A stretch of 64,000 nucleotides of DNA from Trinickia soli. GTDB taxonomy: Bacteria; Pseudomonadota; Gammaproteobacteria; Burkholderiales; Burkholderiaceae. The notes below the pieces were generated by a model, which saw only the letters and a program-made list of their open reading frames with translations, was not told the origin of the DNA and searched no databases. Shown in pieces: positions 36,318 to 45,423 of the stretch. Where the stretch lies: positions 141,934 to 205,933 of the forward strand of contig NZ_PNYB01000012.1 of NCBI RefSeq assembly GCF_002879855.1, in the 5' to 3' direction. Made by a program: the position numbers and the translations under genes. Within the stretch, counting starts at the first letter, position 1. Every line of letters begins with the position of its first letter.

Positions 36318-38432
36318 ATGACATCGAAAAGCCGCCGTGACTTTCTGCGCGCCGCCGCTCAAGCGGCCGGCGCAGCCGCCGCGATGGGCGCCGTGCCCGC
36401 CGGTATTCGCAACGCGCTCGCCATTCCCGCGAACGATGCGACGCACACGATCAAGGACATCGAACATATCGTGATTCTGATGCAGGAGAATCGCTCGTTC
36501 GATCATTACTTCGGAACGCTGCGCGGCGTACGCGGTTACGGCGACCGCCGCGTGATGAATCTGCCGAACGGCAACAGCGTCTGGTATCAGCCGCTGGCCG
36601 CGAATACGGGCTACGTGCTGCCGTTCCGGCCGAGCGCACCCGATCTCGGGAAGCAGTTCCTGCAGGATCTGCCGCACGATTGGACGACGACACATATGGC
36701 GTGGAACGGCGGACGCTACGACCAATGGGTCCCGGCGAAGGGCACGACGACGATGGCCTATCTGACGCGTGAGGACATCCCGTTCCATTACCAGCTGGCC
36801 GACGCGTTCACGATTTGCGATGCCTACCACTGCTCCGGTATGACGCCGACCGATCCGAACCGCTATTACATGTGGACCGGTTGGGTCGGCAACGACGGCA
36901 AAGGCGGCGGGCCCGTCATCGACAACGCCGAAGCCGGCTACGGTTGGTCGACGTATCCCGAAGTGCTGCAAGCCGCGGGCATTTCGTGGAAGGTCTATCA
37001 GGACATCGGCACGGGCCTGAACGCTGCCGGCGCGTGGGGCTGGACGCAGAACGCGTACATCGGCAACTATGGCGACAACTCGCTGCTCTACTTCAACCAA
37101 TATCGCAACGCGCAGCCCGGCAATCCGCTCTATGAGAACGCGCGGACAGGCACGAACGTTGCCGTGAGCGGCGGCTATTTCGATGTGCTCAAGAAGGACG
37201 TACAAAACGGCACGCTGCCCCAGGTCTCGTGGATCGTCGCGCCCGAGGCTTATTCCGAGCATCCCAATTGGCCCGCCAATTACGGCGCCTGGTATATCGA
37301 TCAGGTGCTGCAGGTGTTGACGTCGAACCCGGAAGTCTGGAGCAAAACGGCGGTGTTGATCACTTACGACGAGAACGACGGCTTCTTCGATCACGTGGCG
37401 CCGCCGTATGCGGCGTGGTCGAAGGAGTCGGGGCTCTCGACCGTCGACACGACGAACGAGTATTTCGCGGGCAACGCGAACTATCCGGCGGGCCCCTACG
37501 GGCTCGGTCCGCGCGTGCCGATGATCGTGGTCTCGCCGTGGTCGAAGGGCGGTTGGGTGTGTTCGGAGACGTTCGATCACACGTCGATCATTCGTTTCAT
37601 CGAACGACGCTTCGGCTTCGGGCGCGCGAACGATCTTGGCGAAGCCAATATCACGGCGTGGCGCAAGGCCGTCTGCGGCGATTTGACACGCGCATTCGAT
37701 TTCGCCCATCCCAACGCTTCGGTCCCGACGCTGCCGGGCACAGTCGGCTACGCACCGGCCGATCAACAACGTCACCCCGATTACGTGCCGCTGCCGCCGC
37801 TCGTTCAGGCCAAGCCGAAGCAAGAGCCCGGCGTTCGCCCTGCGCGTGCGCTGCCGTATGAGTTGACGGCGCGCGCGCACGTTGGCGCCGGTCGCTCGAA
37901 CCTGCGCCTGGAATTCGCGAATACGGGCCACGCTGGTGCGGTTTTTCACGTGTACAAGGCACACAGCGCCGATGCGCCGCGCAGCTACACGGTCGAGGCG
38001 CGCAAGCAACTCGCCGACGAATTCGCGCTGAACGTAGACGGCACCTACGATTACGCGGTCCATGGGCCCAACGGTTTCGCCCGCCGCATCGCCGGTCGCG
38101 CGGTCGCGGCGCACGTCTGGTCCAGCGCCGTAGCTGCACCGGAAGTCGCCGAGACGTATGACGGCGCGAACGGGAACATTGAGCTGCGTCTGCAAAACGC
38201 CGGCACCGCGGCCTGCGTGTTCACAATTTTTAACGGTTACGACGGCGCACGTGTGACGCGTCGCGTGGCGGGCGGCGAAAGCGCGGACCTGTGCGTCGAT
38301 TTGCGGGCTTATCACGGCTGGTACGACCTGCAGGTGACGGTCGACACGGACCCGCTGTTCCAGCGCAAACTCGCCGGACACGTCGAAACGGGCCGGCCGA
38401 GCATGAGCGATCCGGCGTTTTCGATGGCGTAA
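36318..38432 (+). CDS. Tat-exported phosphocholine-specific phospholipase C
   Basis: 704 residues. A twin-arginine signal (SRRDFLRAAAQAAG) leads the protein through the Tat pathway. The phosphoesterase domain starts with IEHIVILMQENRSFDHYFG, where ENRSFDHY is a catalytic/metal motif of this superfamily, and includes LITYDENDGFFDHVAPP. The C-terminus has two tandem repeats of the DUF756-type domain (about residues 515-690) seen in PlcH/PlcN proteins. It hydrolyses phosphatidylcholine and related phospholipids. The short upstream region holds an 11-bp inverted repeat. It acts outside the cell or in the periplasm. Confidence 0.93.
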   Translation: MTSKSRRDFLRAAAQAAGAAAAMGAVPAGIRNALAIPANDATHTIKDIEHIVILMQENRSFDHYFGTLRGVRGYGDRRVMNLPNGNSVWYQPLAANTGYVLPFRPSAPDLGKQFLQDLPHDWTTTHMAWNGGRYDQWVPAKGTTTMAYLTREDIPFHYQLADAFTICDAYHCSGMTPTDPNRYYMWTGWVGNDGKGGGPVIDNAEAGYGWSTYPEVLQAAGISWKVYQDIGTGLNAAGAWGWTQNAYIGNYGDNSLLYFNQYRNAQPGNPLYENARTGTNVAVSGGYFDVLKKDVQNGTLPQVSWIVAPEAYSEHPNWPANYGAWYIDQVLQVLTSNPEVWSKTAVLITYDENDGFFDHVAPPYAAWSKESGLSTVDTTNEYFAGNANYPAGPYGLGPRVPMIVVSPWSKGGWVCSETFDHTSIIRFIERRFGFGRANDLGEANITAWRKAVCGDLTRAFDFAHPNASVPTLPGTVGYAPADQQRHPDYVPLPPLVQAKPKQEPGVRPARALPYELTARAHVGAGRSNLRLEFANTGHAGAVFHVYKAHSADAPRSYTVEARKQLADEFALNVDGTYDYAVHGPNGFARRIAGRAVAAHVWSSAVAAPEVAETYDGANGNIELRLQNAGTAACVFTIFNGYDGARVTRRVAGGESADLCVDLRAYHGWYDLQVTVDTDPLFQRKLAGHVETGRPSMSDPAFSMA

Positions 38433-38514
38433 TTCAGGCGTAATTCAGGCCTGAATCAGGCCTCTATTCACCGCGATGTCGGGGGTGGCCCGGGTTGGGG
38501 CAAACCCTTTGCTT

Positions 38515-38549
38515 CCCGTCGTCGAACGCGCCCGACGATCGACGACGGG
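38515..38549 (+). terminator. Hairpin after the phospholipase C gene
   Basis: CCCGTCGTCG and CGACGACGGG form a perfect 10-bp stem with a 15-nt loop, 83 bp after the stop. No clear T-run follows, so it is only a probable terminator. Confidence 0.45.
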
Positions 38550-38717
38550 CGCATCTCACGCTGAAATAGTCAGCGCCACGCAACAAATCCCCCCGTAAAC
38601 ACGCTCCCAAATCACAAAACAGATGCATGAAGCAGCGCGGCGCTTGTAGAATCCGGCGTTGAAGCGGCGTACGCCGTACGCGCTTCGTGCGTTCAACGAC
38701 CAATAGGTAGGAGAAAC

Positions 38718-39161
38718 ATGTCGACTTCCGCAAAGAAGGTTGCGAAAAAGGCTGCTGCCGCTCCGGCGAAAAAAGCGGTCGCCAAGAAAGCCCCCGCGAA
38801 GACTGCGGCTAAGAAGGTCGCCGTGAAGGCGTCCGGCGCTCCGTCGCCGATCAAGGACACCTTCACGAAGGCCTCGCTGGCTGCTCACCTCGCGGAGCGT
38901 TCGGCTATCGAGCCGAAGTCCGTCAAGGCCGTGCTCGCGGCGCTCGAGGATACGATCCTGGGTTCCGTTCACAAGAAGGGCGCTGGCGAATTCACGCTGT
39001 CGGGCCTGCTGAAGATCGTCGTGCAAGCTGTGCCGGCGAAGAAGAAGCGCTTCGGCAAGGATCCGTTCACGGGTGAAGAGCGCTGGTTCCCGGCCAAGCC
39101 GGCCAGCGTGCGCATCAAGGCGCGCCCGCTGAAGAAGCTGAAGGACGCGGCTTCCGCGTAA
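38718..39161 (+). CDS. HU-type DNA-binding protein with histone H1-like lysine/alanine tail
   Basis: 147 residues. The first ~45 residues are a Lys/Ala/Pro-rich tail (AKKVAKKAAAAPAKKAVAKK) like eukaryotic H1 C-termini. The rest is the HU/IHF fold, with FTLSGLLKIVVQAVPAKKK and RWFPAKPASVRIKARPLKKL. The tail should contact DNA unspecifically and compact the nucleoid. AGGAGAAAC before the ATG is a strong ribosome-binding site, and a strong terminator follows, consistent with an abundant protein. Confidence 0.92.
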   Translation: MSTSAKKVAKKAAAAPAKKAVAKKAPAKTAAKKVAVKASGAPSPIKDTFTKASLAAHLAERSAIEPKSVKAVLAALEDTILGSVHKKGAGEFTLSGLLKIVVQAVPAKKKRFGKDPFTGEERWFPAKPASVRIKARPLKKLKDAASA

Positions 39162-39180
39162 GCCTGCTTCCGGCAAACAA

Positions 39181-39220
39181 AAACCCCGCATAGGCTTCGT
39201 GCCTTTGCGGGGTTTTTTTT
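39181..39220 (+). terminator. Strong intrinsic terminator of the HU-type gene
   Basis: CCCCGCA pairs with TGCGGGG, extended by an inner AGGC/GCCT stem with a TTCG loop, followed by eight T residues. It is a textbook rho-independent terminator. Confidence 0.92.
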
Positions 39221-39254
39221 CGGCCGCAGGGCTCGCGGCCTTCAGGGTGGCGCT

Positions 39255-40694
39255 TTAGTTTGCTTTGCCGTCGGCGCGGTAGCCGTCGTTCAGCGTCTGC
39301 AAGAAGGCGATGACGTCCTTCATCTCGGCCTCAGTCATCGACGGGGTATCGCCGGCCTTGCGGTCGAAAGGTGCATCGGACTTGTCGATGTTGGCGTGGT
39401 ATTTCGACGGAAGATCGTTGTACTGCGCGACACGCCCATTCGAGTCGCGCGGGTAGATCTTGCCCGGTTCGATATCGCGCAGGTTATAGAACGTCAACAC
39501 CTGATCGAGCGAGTGATAGACGCCGTTATGGAAGAACGCGTGACGTGTGGCCGAATTGCGCAGCGTCGGCGTGAGGAACATGCCGCAGTATTGCGTTTGT
39601 CGGGCAAGGTCGGTCCGGTGCGGTCCGCACAATCCCATGTCGTAGTGGCTCGCGTCGCGATTGACCGCGAGCGCGGCGTTGCGCGGCACCCCTAGCGCTT
39701 CATATTCGTAGTCGGTGAACATCGGCGGCAGACCGTCGCGCGTGGGCTGCGACAAATGGCAACCGGCGCAATTCGCTTTTTTGGGATCGTTGAATAGCTT
39801 CAACCCGCGCAATTCGGCTTGCGTCAGCCGCGCGCGTCCTTCGAGCCAGTAATCGTATTTGCTCGTGTACGGATGAAACGACGGGTCTTCGACCTGATAT
39901 CGCGCCACTGCAAACATCGCTTCCGATAGCAGCAAGCGTGGGTTCTTGAAAACGTCGGGTCCGAACAACTGCCGAAAAACGCTGCGGTAGGGGCCGTTAT
40001 CGAACTTGCGCGCGACGTCGTCTTCGCTCGCGTTCGCCATTTCCACCGGGTTCAGCAGCGGCCCCAACGCCTGCGTTTGCAGCGTATCGGCGCGGCCATC
40101 CCAGAACATGCCGCCTTGCGGCACCATCGCCGGCGCGGCCGGCGTACTGCCTGCGCTCTTTTGCGCGACCGCCACGCCCGAGGCCTGCGCCGCTTCCTGC
40201 GCAAGGTTCGCCGGCGTATCGGCGTCGCCCTGCTCCGGCCCGATGCTGAAGTTCGGCTGTCGATAGAGATACATCAGCGAAGGCGGCGGACGATCGCCCT
40301 GCAGCGACATCGAAGGCCCACCGAATTGAACGGGCAGCGCATTGGGCGGGCCATATGCATGAGCCGGGCTGTGGCACGAGGCGCACGAAAGTTTGCCCGA
40401 TGCCGACAGGCCTGGATCGAAGAAGATGCGCTTGCCGAGCTCGGCCATTGCGCTGAGCGGAGCGGTTTGCGGCCGTTCGAGACGAACGGGATGAGGGTTC
40501 GCGCCCGTCAATTGCTCCACGATTTCGCCGACCGCGGCCGGCGTGTGCTCGGGGTAGGCGAGGGCCCATGCGCAGGCGCCGACGGCCGCAGCAACGGTAC
40601 CGAGTGAAATAGCGCGAACGAAAGTGCGGCGGCGTTGTGTGGAGTCGTGACGATCGGCGGCCGGGGGCGGCAGGGCTGAATCGAGCGGTTGCAT
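39255..40694 (-). CDS. Dihaem cytochrome c peroxidase (CcpA/MauG superfamily)
   Basis: 479 residues from the ATG at 40694. An N-terminal membrane/signal segment (AISLGTVAAAVGACAWALAY) precedes two c-haem motifs, CASCH near residue 105 and CAGCH near residue 315. ELGKRIFFDPGLSASGKLSCASCH is the family start. Bacterial CCPs reduce hydrogen peroxide in the periplasm using cytochrome c electrons; MauG-like members modify other proteins. The reverse frame stays open upstream to 41267, but that part is antisense to the phosphatase gene and lacks the family sequence. The gene is preceded by the terminator of the phosphatase gene. Confidence 0.9.
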   Translation of the reverse strand: MQPLDSALPPPAADRHDSTQRRRTFVRAISLGTVAAAVGACAWALAYPEHTPAAVGEIVEQLTGANPHPVRLERPQTAPLSAMAELGKRIFFDPGLSASGKLSCASCHSPAHAYGPPNALPVQFGGPSMSLQGDRPPPSLMYLYRQPNFSIGPEQGDADTPANLAQEAAQASGVAVAQKSAGSTPAAPAMVPQGGMFWDGRADTLQTQALGPLLNPVEMANASEDDVARKFDNGPYRSVFRQLFGPDVFKNPRLLLSEAMFAVARYQVEDPSFHPYTSKYDYWLEGRARLTQAELRGLKLFNDPKKANCAGCHLSQPTRDGLPPMFTDYEYEALGVPRNAALAVNRDASHYDMGLCGPHRTDLARQTQYCGMFLTPTLRNSATRHAFFHNGVYHSLDQVLTFYNLRDIEPGKIYPRDSNGRVAQYNDLPSKYHANIDKSDAPFDRKAGDTPSMTEAEMKDVIAFLQTLNDGYRADGKAN

Positions 40695-40713
40695 CGTGTC
40701 GAAGGGTTCCGGC

Positions 40714-40747
40714 TGACAAAAAACCACAGCCCGTTGCCGGGCTGTGG
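40714..40747 (-). terminator. Intrinsic terminator of the AcpA-type phosphatase gene
   Basis: CCACAGCCCG pairs with CGGGCTGTGG (10 bp, 4-nt loop); on the reverse strand it is followed by TTTTTTGTC. It lies about 80 bp past the phosphatase stop. Confidence 0.85.
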
Positions 40748-40825
40748 GGTGTCGAGCGTCGCGCAAGCGCGTGATTTCACATCTTCGTGACGCGCTTATG
40801 CGACGTGATGAGCAGACGTGACGTG

Positions 40826-42475
40826 TTACGGAGCCGAGCTGACCTGCGTACCCAACGTCGGATCGAGGAACAACGGCGTCGTGCGCGCTGCGCTCGAGAA
40901 GTCGAACATGCCCGTGATGCTGCCCGCCGTGGCGTCGAACGAGCCGCCGCCGATGCGCTGTCCGCCGAGCCAGTTGTCTTCGATGAAGCGAACGATCGAC
41001 GCTTGCGAAATCGGCGTGTGATCGACGTAGTTCTTCTTCGCGTACGGCGAGATCACGAGGAACGGAATCCGCGTACCCGGGCCGCAGCGGCCGTTGACGG
41101 GCTTGCCGTTCACACCGTTCGGCTGCGTCGTGCCGATCGTGCCGCACTGGCTGGTGCCGTTGAGCATGTCGGCCGTCGAGAACGAAGTGGACGTCGGCGG
41201 CACGTAGAGATGGTCGTACCAGCCATCCGAATCGTCCCAGGCGACGAGCACGGCCGTGCTCTGCCAATCAGGCTGCTGCTGCAGGAAGTTCACGACCTTC
41301 GTGACGAACGCTTGCTCGTCGAGCGGATCGGAGTAGCCTGCGTGGCCATCCTGATAAGCGGGCGCCTTCAGGAAGCTGACCGACGGGTAGTTGCCGGCCT
41401 TCACGGCTGCGAAGAAGTCGTCTGAGTCGTACTGGTGGTTGGCCGGATCGGCCGTCGTCGCGCCGGGCGCCGTCGTGTAGCCGACCGCTTGCATCGAAGC
41501 CGGACGCGCGTGCGTCGGGTTGGCCGTGGAGGCGTAGTACTGGAACCAGTTGTGGTGCGGGATGTAATCGGCCGTCGCGGCGCCGACCACGGTCGACATC
41601 GTGCTGCGTGCGCAGCCCGTCGTGCCGTTGGCGTTCGTCGTCGACAGATTGAAGCCGCCCATGAAGCCGCCCCACGTGATGTTCTTCGCGTTGAGCAGAT
41701 CGCCGATGTTCTTGCCCGTCATCATCGCCTGATCGGTTGTGCTCGAGCAGACGTCGGCGCCGGGGTCGACGTCGTTGATCATCGTCAGGCCGCCCTGACC
41801 GTCGGCGATATAGTACGAGCTGCGCGACGACTTCACGATCTGCATGCCGTTCGTTTGGCCGGCGATCGCTTCAAGTGCGCCGGGCGTCGACGGGCCGTAC
41901 GTATCGGTGAACGCGTTATCGCTCATCGCGTAGTTTTGCGCGTAGTTCCAGAGCGCCGTCACCGTGTTGCCGTCGTAGTAGCCCATGACCTGGCCCGTCG
42001 TGCCGAACGCGCCAGCACCGCCGCTCGAGCCCCGACCCGTGTACTTCGGGAAGAGGTCCATGAGGCCGTTGTCATAGGCTTGTTCTTCGGCCGTATAGGC
42101 GTGGTTCTGGTCGGCGGTCGCGGCTTGCGTGCGGTCGAGGCGGAACGGGTTCGTCGCGCCCGCGCCGTTCGCAGCGGAGTTGTTCGGGTTGGCCGTCAGC
42201 AGCGTGCCGGACAAGCCGTTGACCGTCGGCGTGCCCGAGGCTGCCGTAAACGCCGGCTCGCCGGCCGGGTTCGTCGCGTTCGGGTACGTGGCGAAGTAGT
42301 GGTCGAACGAGACGTTTTCGCCATAGATCACGACGACGTGCTTGATCGGCGACGCGGTGCTGAGCTGGTTTTGTACTGTTACCGGGGTGGACGGCGTATC
42401 CGAGCCGCCGCAAGCGGCTAGCGTGCCGAGCGAAGCGACCGCCACTGCAATGGGAACAAGCGTACGGCGAAGCAT
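40826..42475 (-). CDS. AcpA-type acid phosphatase / phosphoesterase family lipoprotein
   Basis: 549 residues. The signal peptide ends at LGTLAACGGS, a lipobox, so the protein is probably membrane-anchored. The phosphoesterase superfamily motif IKHVVVIYGENVSFDHYFATYP corresponds to ENRSFDHY in phospholipase C, and AVLVAWDDSDGWYDHLYVPP is the second metal-site region. Relatives include the Francisella and Burkholderia AcpA acid phosphatases. It probably hydrolyses phosphomonoesters in the periplasm or at the surface. It is followed by a strong terminator and reads toward the peroxidase gene. Confidence 0.88.
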   Translation of the reverse strand: MLRRTLVPIAVAVASLGTLAACGGSDTPSTPVTVQNQLSTASPIKHVVVIYGENVSFDHYFATYPNATNPAGEPAFTAASGTPTVNGLSGTLLTANPNNSAANGAGATNPFRLDRTQAATADQNHAYTAEEQAYDNGLMDLFPKYTGRGSSGGAGAFGTTGQVMGYYDGNTVTALWNYAQNYAMSDNAFTDTYGPSTPGALEAIAGQTNGMQIVKSSRSSYYIADGQGGLTMINDVDPGADVCSSTTDQAMMTGKNIGDLLNAKNITWGGFMGGFNLSTTNANGTTGCARSTMSTVVGAATADYIPHHNWFQYYASTANPTHARPASMQAVGYTTAPGATTADPANHQYDSDDFFAAVKAGNYPSVSFLKAPAYQDGHAGYSDPLDEQAFVTKVVNFLQQQPDWQSTAVLVAWDDSDGWYDHLYVPPTSTSFSTADMLNGTSQCGTIGTTQPNGVNGKPVNGRCGPGTRIPFLVISPYAKKNYVDHTPISQASIVRFIEDNWLGGQRIGGGSFDATAGSITGMFDFSSAARTTPLFLDPTLGTQVSSAP

Positions 42476-42801
42476 GAGGACGAACTCCTGGTGTGTCGTT
42501 GTTGCGACCGCCCCCGGTTGAGCCTGTCGTCATCCCTTCCCGGCGGGATGACGGCAGAGGAAGCCGCCGCTAACGGTGGTTATTTTTCGGAAGAACGGCG
42601 CATTGGACCACGCGGATATGAAGCGTCCGCGACATATAGCTTTCTGATTCATTTCTATTTCTTTCAATTTGATTGGATGGCTACCCCGTGGCGCGAGCGG
42701 CGACGAGCGGACGCAAAAAAGCCGGCCTGGGCGAACCCAGGCCGGCTTCCGATGCTTCGTACTGCTGACTATCTGTTTGGTCGATGGCTCGACCGGACTG
42801 C
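42476..42801. other. Intergenic region between porin and phosphatase genes
   Basis: 326 bp. It holds the porin terminator at 42715-42748 and should contain the phosphatase promoter. A TTCCCGGCGGGATGACGG-like GC dyad lies near 42535-42555. No convincing gene is seen. Confidence 0.55.
42715..42748 (-). terminator. Intrinsic terminator of the porin gene
   Basis: AAGCCGGCCTGGG-type arms (12-13 bp) pair around a short loop; on the reverse strand the stem is followed by TTTTTTGCG. It lies about 55 bp after the porin stop. Confidence 0.9.
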
Positions 42802-43971
42802 TTAGAACTTGTGGCGCAGACCCAGCGCGACGAGCTCTTGCGACTTTTGCGTCGTGCCGTAGCCGTACGAGCCGATCGATGCCACTGCCGGCGTCACGCC
42901 GCCAGCGCCATCGCCCGTGTTGCCGCTCGCGTGCTGATAGGCGCCGACGAGGTATACGTCGGTGCGCTTGGACAGCGAGTAGTCGGCGCCCAGCGAAGCC
43001 TGGTGATACGTGGCCGACGTGTCGCCGCTCGACTTCATGTACGTGTAGCCCGCGCCGACGAGCAGAGCCGGCGTGGCTTGATACGTCAGGAAGCCCTGGC
43101 CGACGTTGTACTTCTCGGTCGAACCGTAGACCGAGAAGCCGTCCGGCTTGTACTGCGCGTTGCTATAGCTCGCACCCAACGTGAACGGGCCGACCGTGTA
43201 CTGCGCCGCGAGGCGTGCGATGCCGATCGACTTGGCCGTGATGTAACCGTTGTTGACCGGGTCGCCGTCAAACGGCCCATCCGACGTGCCGTTCCAGGTC
43301 GTGCGCTTGCCGGCCGTCAGCGCGTTCGTGTTGTCGGCGCGGAAGTAACCTGCGGCCAAGCCGAGCGGGCCGTTGTTATACGCTGCTGCGAGCGACCACG
43401 TTTGGCCCGAACCCGTCGAACCGGCCACGCCGCCGAATGCGTACATGGCTTCGAACTGCAGGCCCGAGTACGTCGGGGACACGTACTTGATCGCGTTGTT
43501 CGTGCGCGAGCTGTTGTCGTAGTTGTCGACGTCGCCCGGCGTGGCGAACGCGCTGCCGAAGTAGTTGTCGGCCGTGATCGCCTGGACCATGTCGACGACC
43601 GGATCGTACTGGCGGCCGAGCGTGACCGTACCGTACTGCGCGCTCGTCAGGCCGACGAACGCTTGACGGCCGAATTCGCGGTTGCCTTGCAGGTTATGAC
43701 CGTTCGACGGATCGAAGCCGTTTTCCAATTGGAAGATCGCAGCCAGACCGTTGCCGAGGTCTTCTTGACCCTTGAGGCCCCAACGCGTGCCGGCCAGATC
43801 GCCGCCGCTCGTGTTGCCGAGCGCCCACAGGTTTTGGTTAGCCGTTGCGTTATGCACGTACGTGATCGAGTTGTCGATCACGCCGTAGAGCGTCACGCTG
43901 CTTTGCGCTTGGGCGGCGCCGGCAGCGCCGAGCAGAGCGAGCGAGAGGGTTGACAAAGCGATTTTTTTCAT
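42802..43971 (-). CDS. Gram-negative trimeric porin (Burkholderia OpcP/OmpC type)
   Basis: 389 residues. A classic signal peptide (MKKIALSTLSLALLGAAGAAQAQ) is followed by SSVTLYGVIDNSI, the usual first strand, and SRWGLKGQEDLGNGLAAIFQLE-type sequence (here GTRWGLKGQEDLG). The chain ends in phenylalanine (LRHKF). It forms a general diffusion pore in the outer membrane. Two ATGs are adjacent; GGAG lies too close to the first, so I chose the second at 43971. A strong terminator follows, as expected for a highly expressed porin. Confidence 0.93.
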   Translation of the reverse strand: MKKIALSTLSLALLGAAGAAQAQSSVTLYGVIDNSITYVHNATANQNLWALGNTSGGDLAGTRWGLKGQEDLGNGLAAIFQLENGFDPSNGHNLQGNREFGRQAFVGLTSAQYGTVTLGRQYDPVVDMVQAITADNYFGSAFATPGDVDNYDNSSRTNNAIKYVSPTYSGLQFEAMYAFGGVAGSTGSGQTWSLAAAYNNGPLGLAAGYFRADNTNALTAGKRTTWNGTSDGPFDGDPVNNGYITAKSIGIARLAAQYTVGPFTLGASYSNAQYKPDGFSVYGSTEKYNVGQGFLTYQATPALLVGAGYTYMKSSGDTSATYHQASLGADYSLSKRTDVYLVGAYQHASGNTGDGAGGVTPAVASIGSYGYGTTQKSQELVALGLRHKF

Positions 43972-44349
43972 CATTTCTCCACGCGAAGCGTTATTAGACT
44001 GTTGCGGGGAGGAGAATAGCGCAATGCCATTGAAAGCCAGAACGGAAATTTATTCACTGTCGTCAAAACGAAACACCCTTGTGCCAGCACGTGGTAAAAA
44101 TCGAATCAACGATTATTGCTGTAATTGAAATGCTGAATTAGAGAAAGCGCAAAATTGCGACGTATCGGGGCAAGTTTTCCCTTTGGCTGTGCGCTTTCGC
44201 CCTACGGTGAGTCAGCGGCGAACCGGCGTCGCGTGCCCTGCTGCCGTATGCTGGTGCGAAAGGCCCGTAAATGCGGCATATACGCGCTGGAATAGGGCGC
44301 GCCCCACGAGTAGACAATTCTGTCGAAATATGCTGAAGCGCTTTACGCG
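43972..44349. other. Intergenic region upstream of the porin gene
   Basis: About 375 bp without a credible gene. The part nearest the porin is locally AT-rich (43990-44160) and should carry its promoter and leader. No inverted repeat stands out. Confidence 0.5.
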
Positions 44350-45258
44350 TCAATGGTCTGCTTTATTGCCTTGTGCGCGTATATGCGATTGCCTGCGTCG
44401 ACGGCCGCGCGCCGCTGCGTATTCCGCGCCAAGCAGCAAGACGGCCGCTGAAAAGTACAACCACATCAATAACGCGGCAAGCGAGCCCGCAGCCCCGAAT
44501 GCATTGGCGAGTCCCGCATGCGCGAGGTAAAGCGCGAAAAGTTTTTTACCGGCCGTAAATAGCAATGCCGCGACGATGCCGCCCGTCAACGCGTCATGCC
44601 ACGCGACACGCGCATCGGGCAGGAACTTCAGCAACCCGGCGAACGCAAAGGCCAGCACGACCACGCCGAGGATCAACTGCAGAATGTTGCCGACGATGAC
44701 GAACGGCGTGCCGCCCCATAGCCAGTCGCCGACATACGTGACGACCGTATCGAGCACGAGCGAGACGATGGCGAGGAACGCGACGCCCAGGACGAGACCG
44801 AAGGAGATCAGCCTGACTTTGACGAGCGCGACGACACTCGATACGCGTTGCGATGAGTCGGCAGGCCATACGATCGACAGCGCGGTGTTGAGCGAAGCGA
44901 ACGTTGCCGATGCGCCGAGGGCGAGTGCCACGAACGAGATGATCGCGGCCGTGCCCCCCGACCCGCTGTGAGAGCGCGCATTGGCAACAATCATCTGAAC
45001 CGCGGCGGCGGCCTCGTCGCCGATCAACAGATGCGCGTCTTGAAAGATTTGCCCGCGGATGGCGTTCGCGCCAAAGAACCAACCCGCCACCGCGATCACC
45101 ATGACCAGCATCGGCGCGAGCGAGAAAGCAGAAAAGAACGCAATGCCGGCGGCCATCGTCGAACAGCGATCATTGCCGAACTGCTGCACCGCATCGACTG
45201 CGCACGCGCCCTCGCGGCGCGCGCTCTGCGGCAGGTGACTCAACGAGAAGAAAGCCAT
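44350..45258 (-). CDS. YihY/BrkB family inner membrane protein
   Basis: 302 residues with about six membrane helices. Family sequences are DRCSTMAAGIAFFSAFSLAPMLVMVIAVAGWFFG near the front and LTGGIVAALLFTAGKKLFALYL, then LMWLYFSAAVLLLGAEYA near the end. The C-terminus is basic. The function of the family is uncertain; it was once called RNase BN in error. The ATG at 45258 has AGAGG in front. The frame is open to 45960, but that extension is antisense to the formate dehydrogenase gene. Confidence 0.9.
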   Translation of the reverse strand: MAFFSLSHLPQSARREGACAVDAVQQFGNDRCSTMAAGIAFFSAFSLAPMLVMVIAVAGWFFGANAIRGQIFQDAHLLIGDEAAAAVQMIVANARSHSGSGGTAAIISFVALALGASATFASLNTALSIVWPADSSQRVSSVVALVKVRLISFGLVLGVAFLAIVSLVLDTVVTYVGDWLWGGTPFVIVGNILQLILGVVVLAFAFAGLLKFLPDARVAWHDALTGGIVAALLFTAGKKLFALYLAHAGLANAFGAAGSLAALLMWLYFSAAVLLLGAEYAAARGRRRRQSHIRAQGNKADH

Positions 45259-45304
45259 CGATCGACCTCTTGCGGAAGACACGCCCTCATGTCTCGCACT
45301 GTCG

Positions 45305-45363
45305 CAGGCAACATGCCTGTCCGGCGATTGCTGCGAAGCAGCATCGTCCGATTCGCGAATCGG
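45305..45363. promoter_or_regulatory. Two dyads in the promoter region of the formate dehydrogenase operon
   Basis: CAGGCA-ACA-TGCCTG lies at 45305-45319 and the 16-bp perfect palindrome CCGATTCGCGAATCGG at 45348-45363. The latter ends 60 bp before the fdnG ATG. Both are suitable operators for dimeric regulators of fdnGHI or the divergent yihY-type gene. No FNR box was recognised. Confidence 0.45.
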
Positions 45364-45423
45364 GTCCGCACCATCTACACTTTTAAGCACTCCATGACGC
45401 GCATTCGCGCGGAGGAGACCAAC

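Noticed and set aside
36027..38381. 784-codon reverse-strand open frame opposite the phospholipase C gene
   Set aside because: It is the antisense of a high-GC gene with strong codon bias; the composition is Arg/Val/His-rich without domains, while the forward frame encodes a Tat-signal phospholipase C.
40695..41267. N-terminal extension of the dihaem peroxidase frame
   Set aside because: It runs antisense through the phosphatase gene and across a strong terminator; the membrane segment and family homology start at the ATG at 40694.
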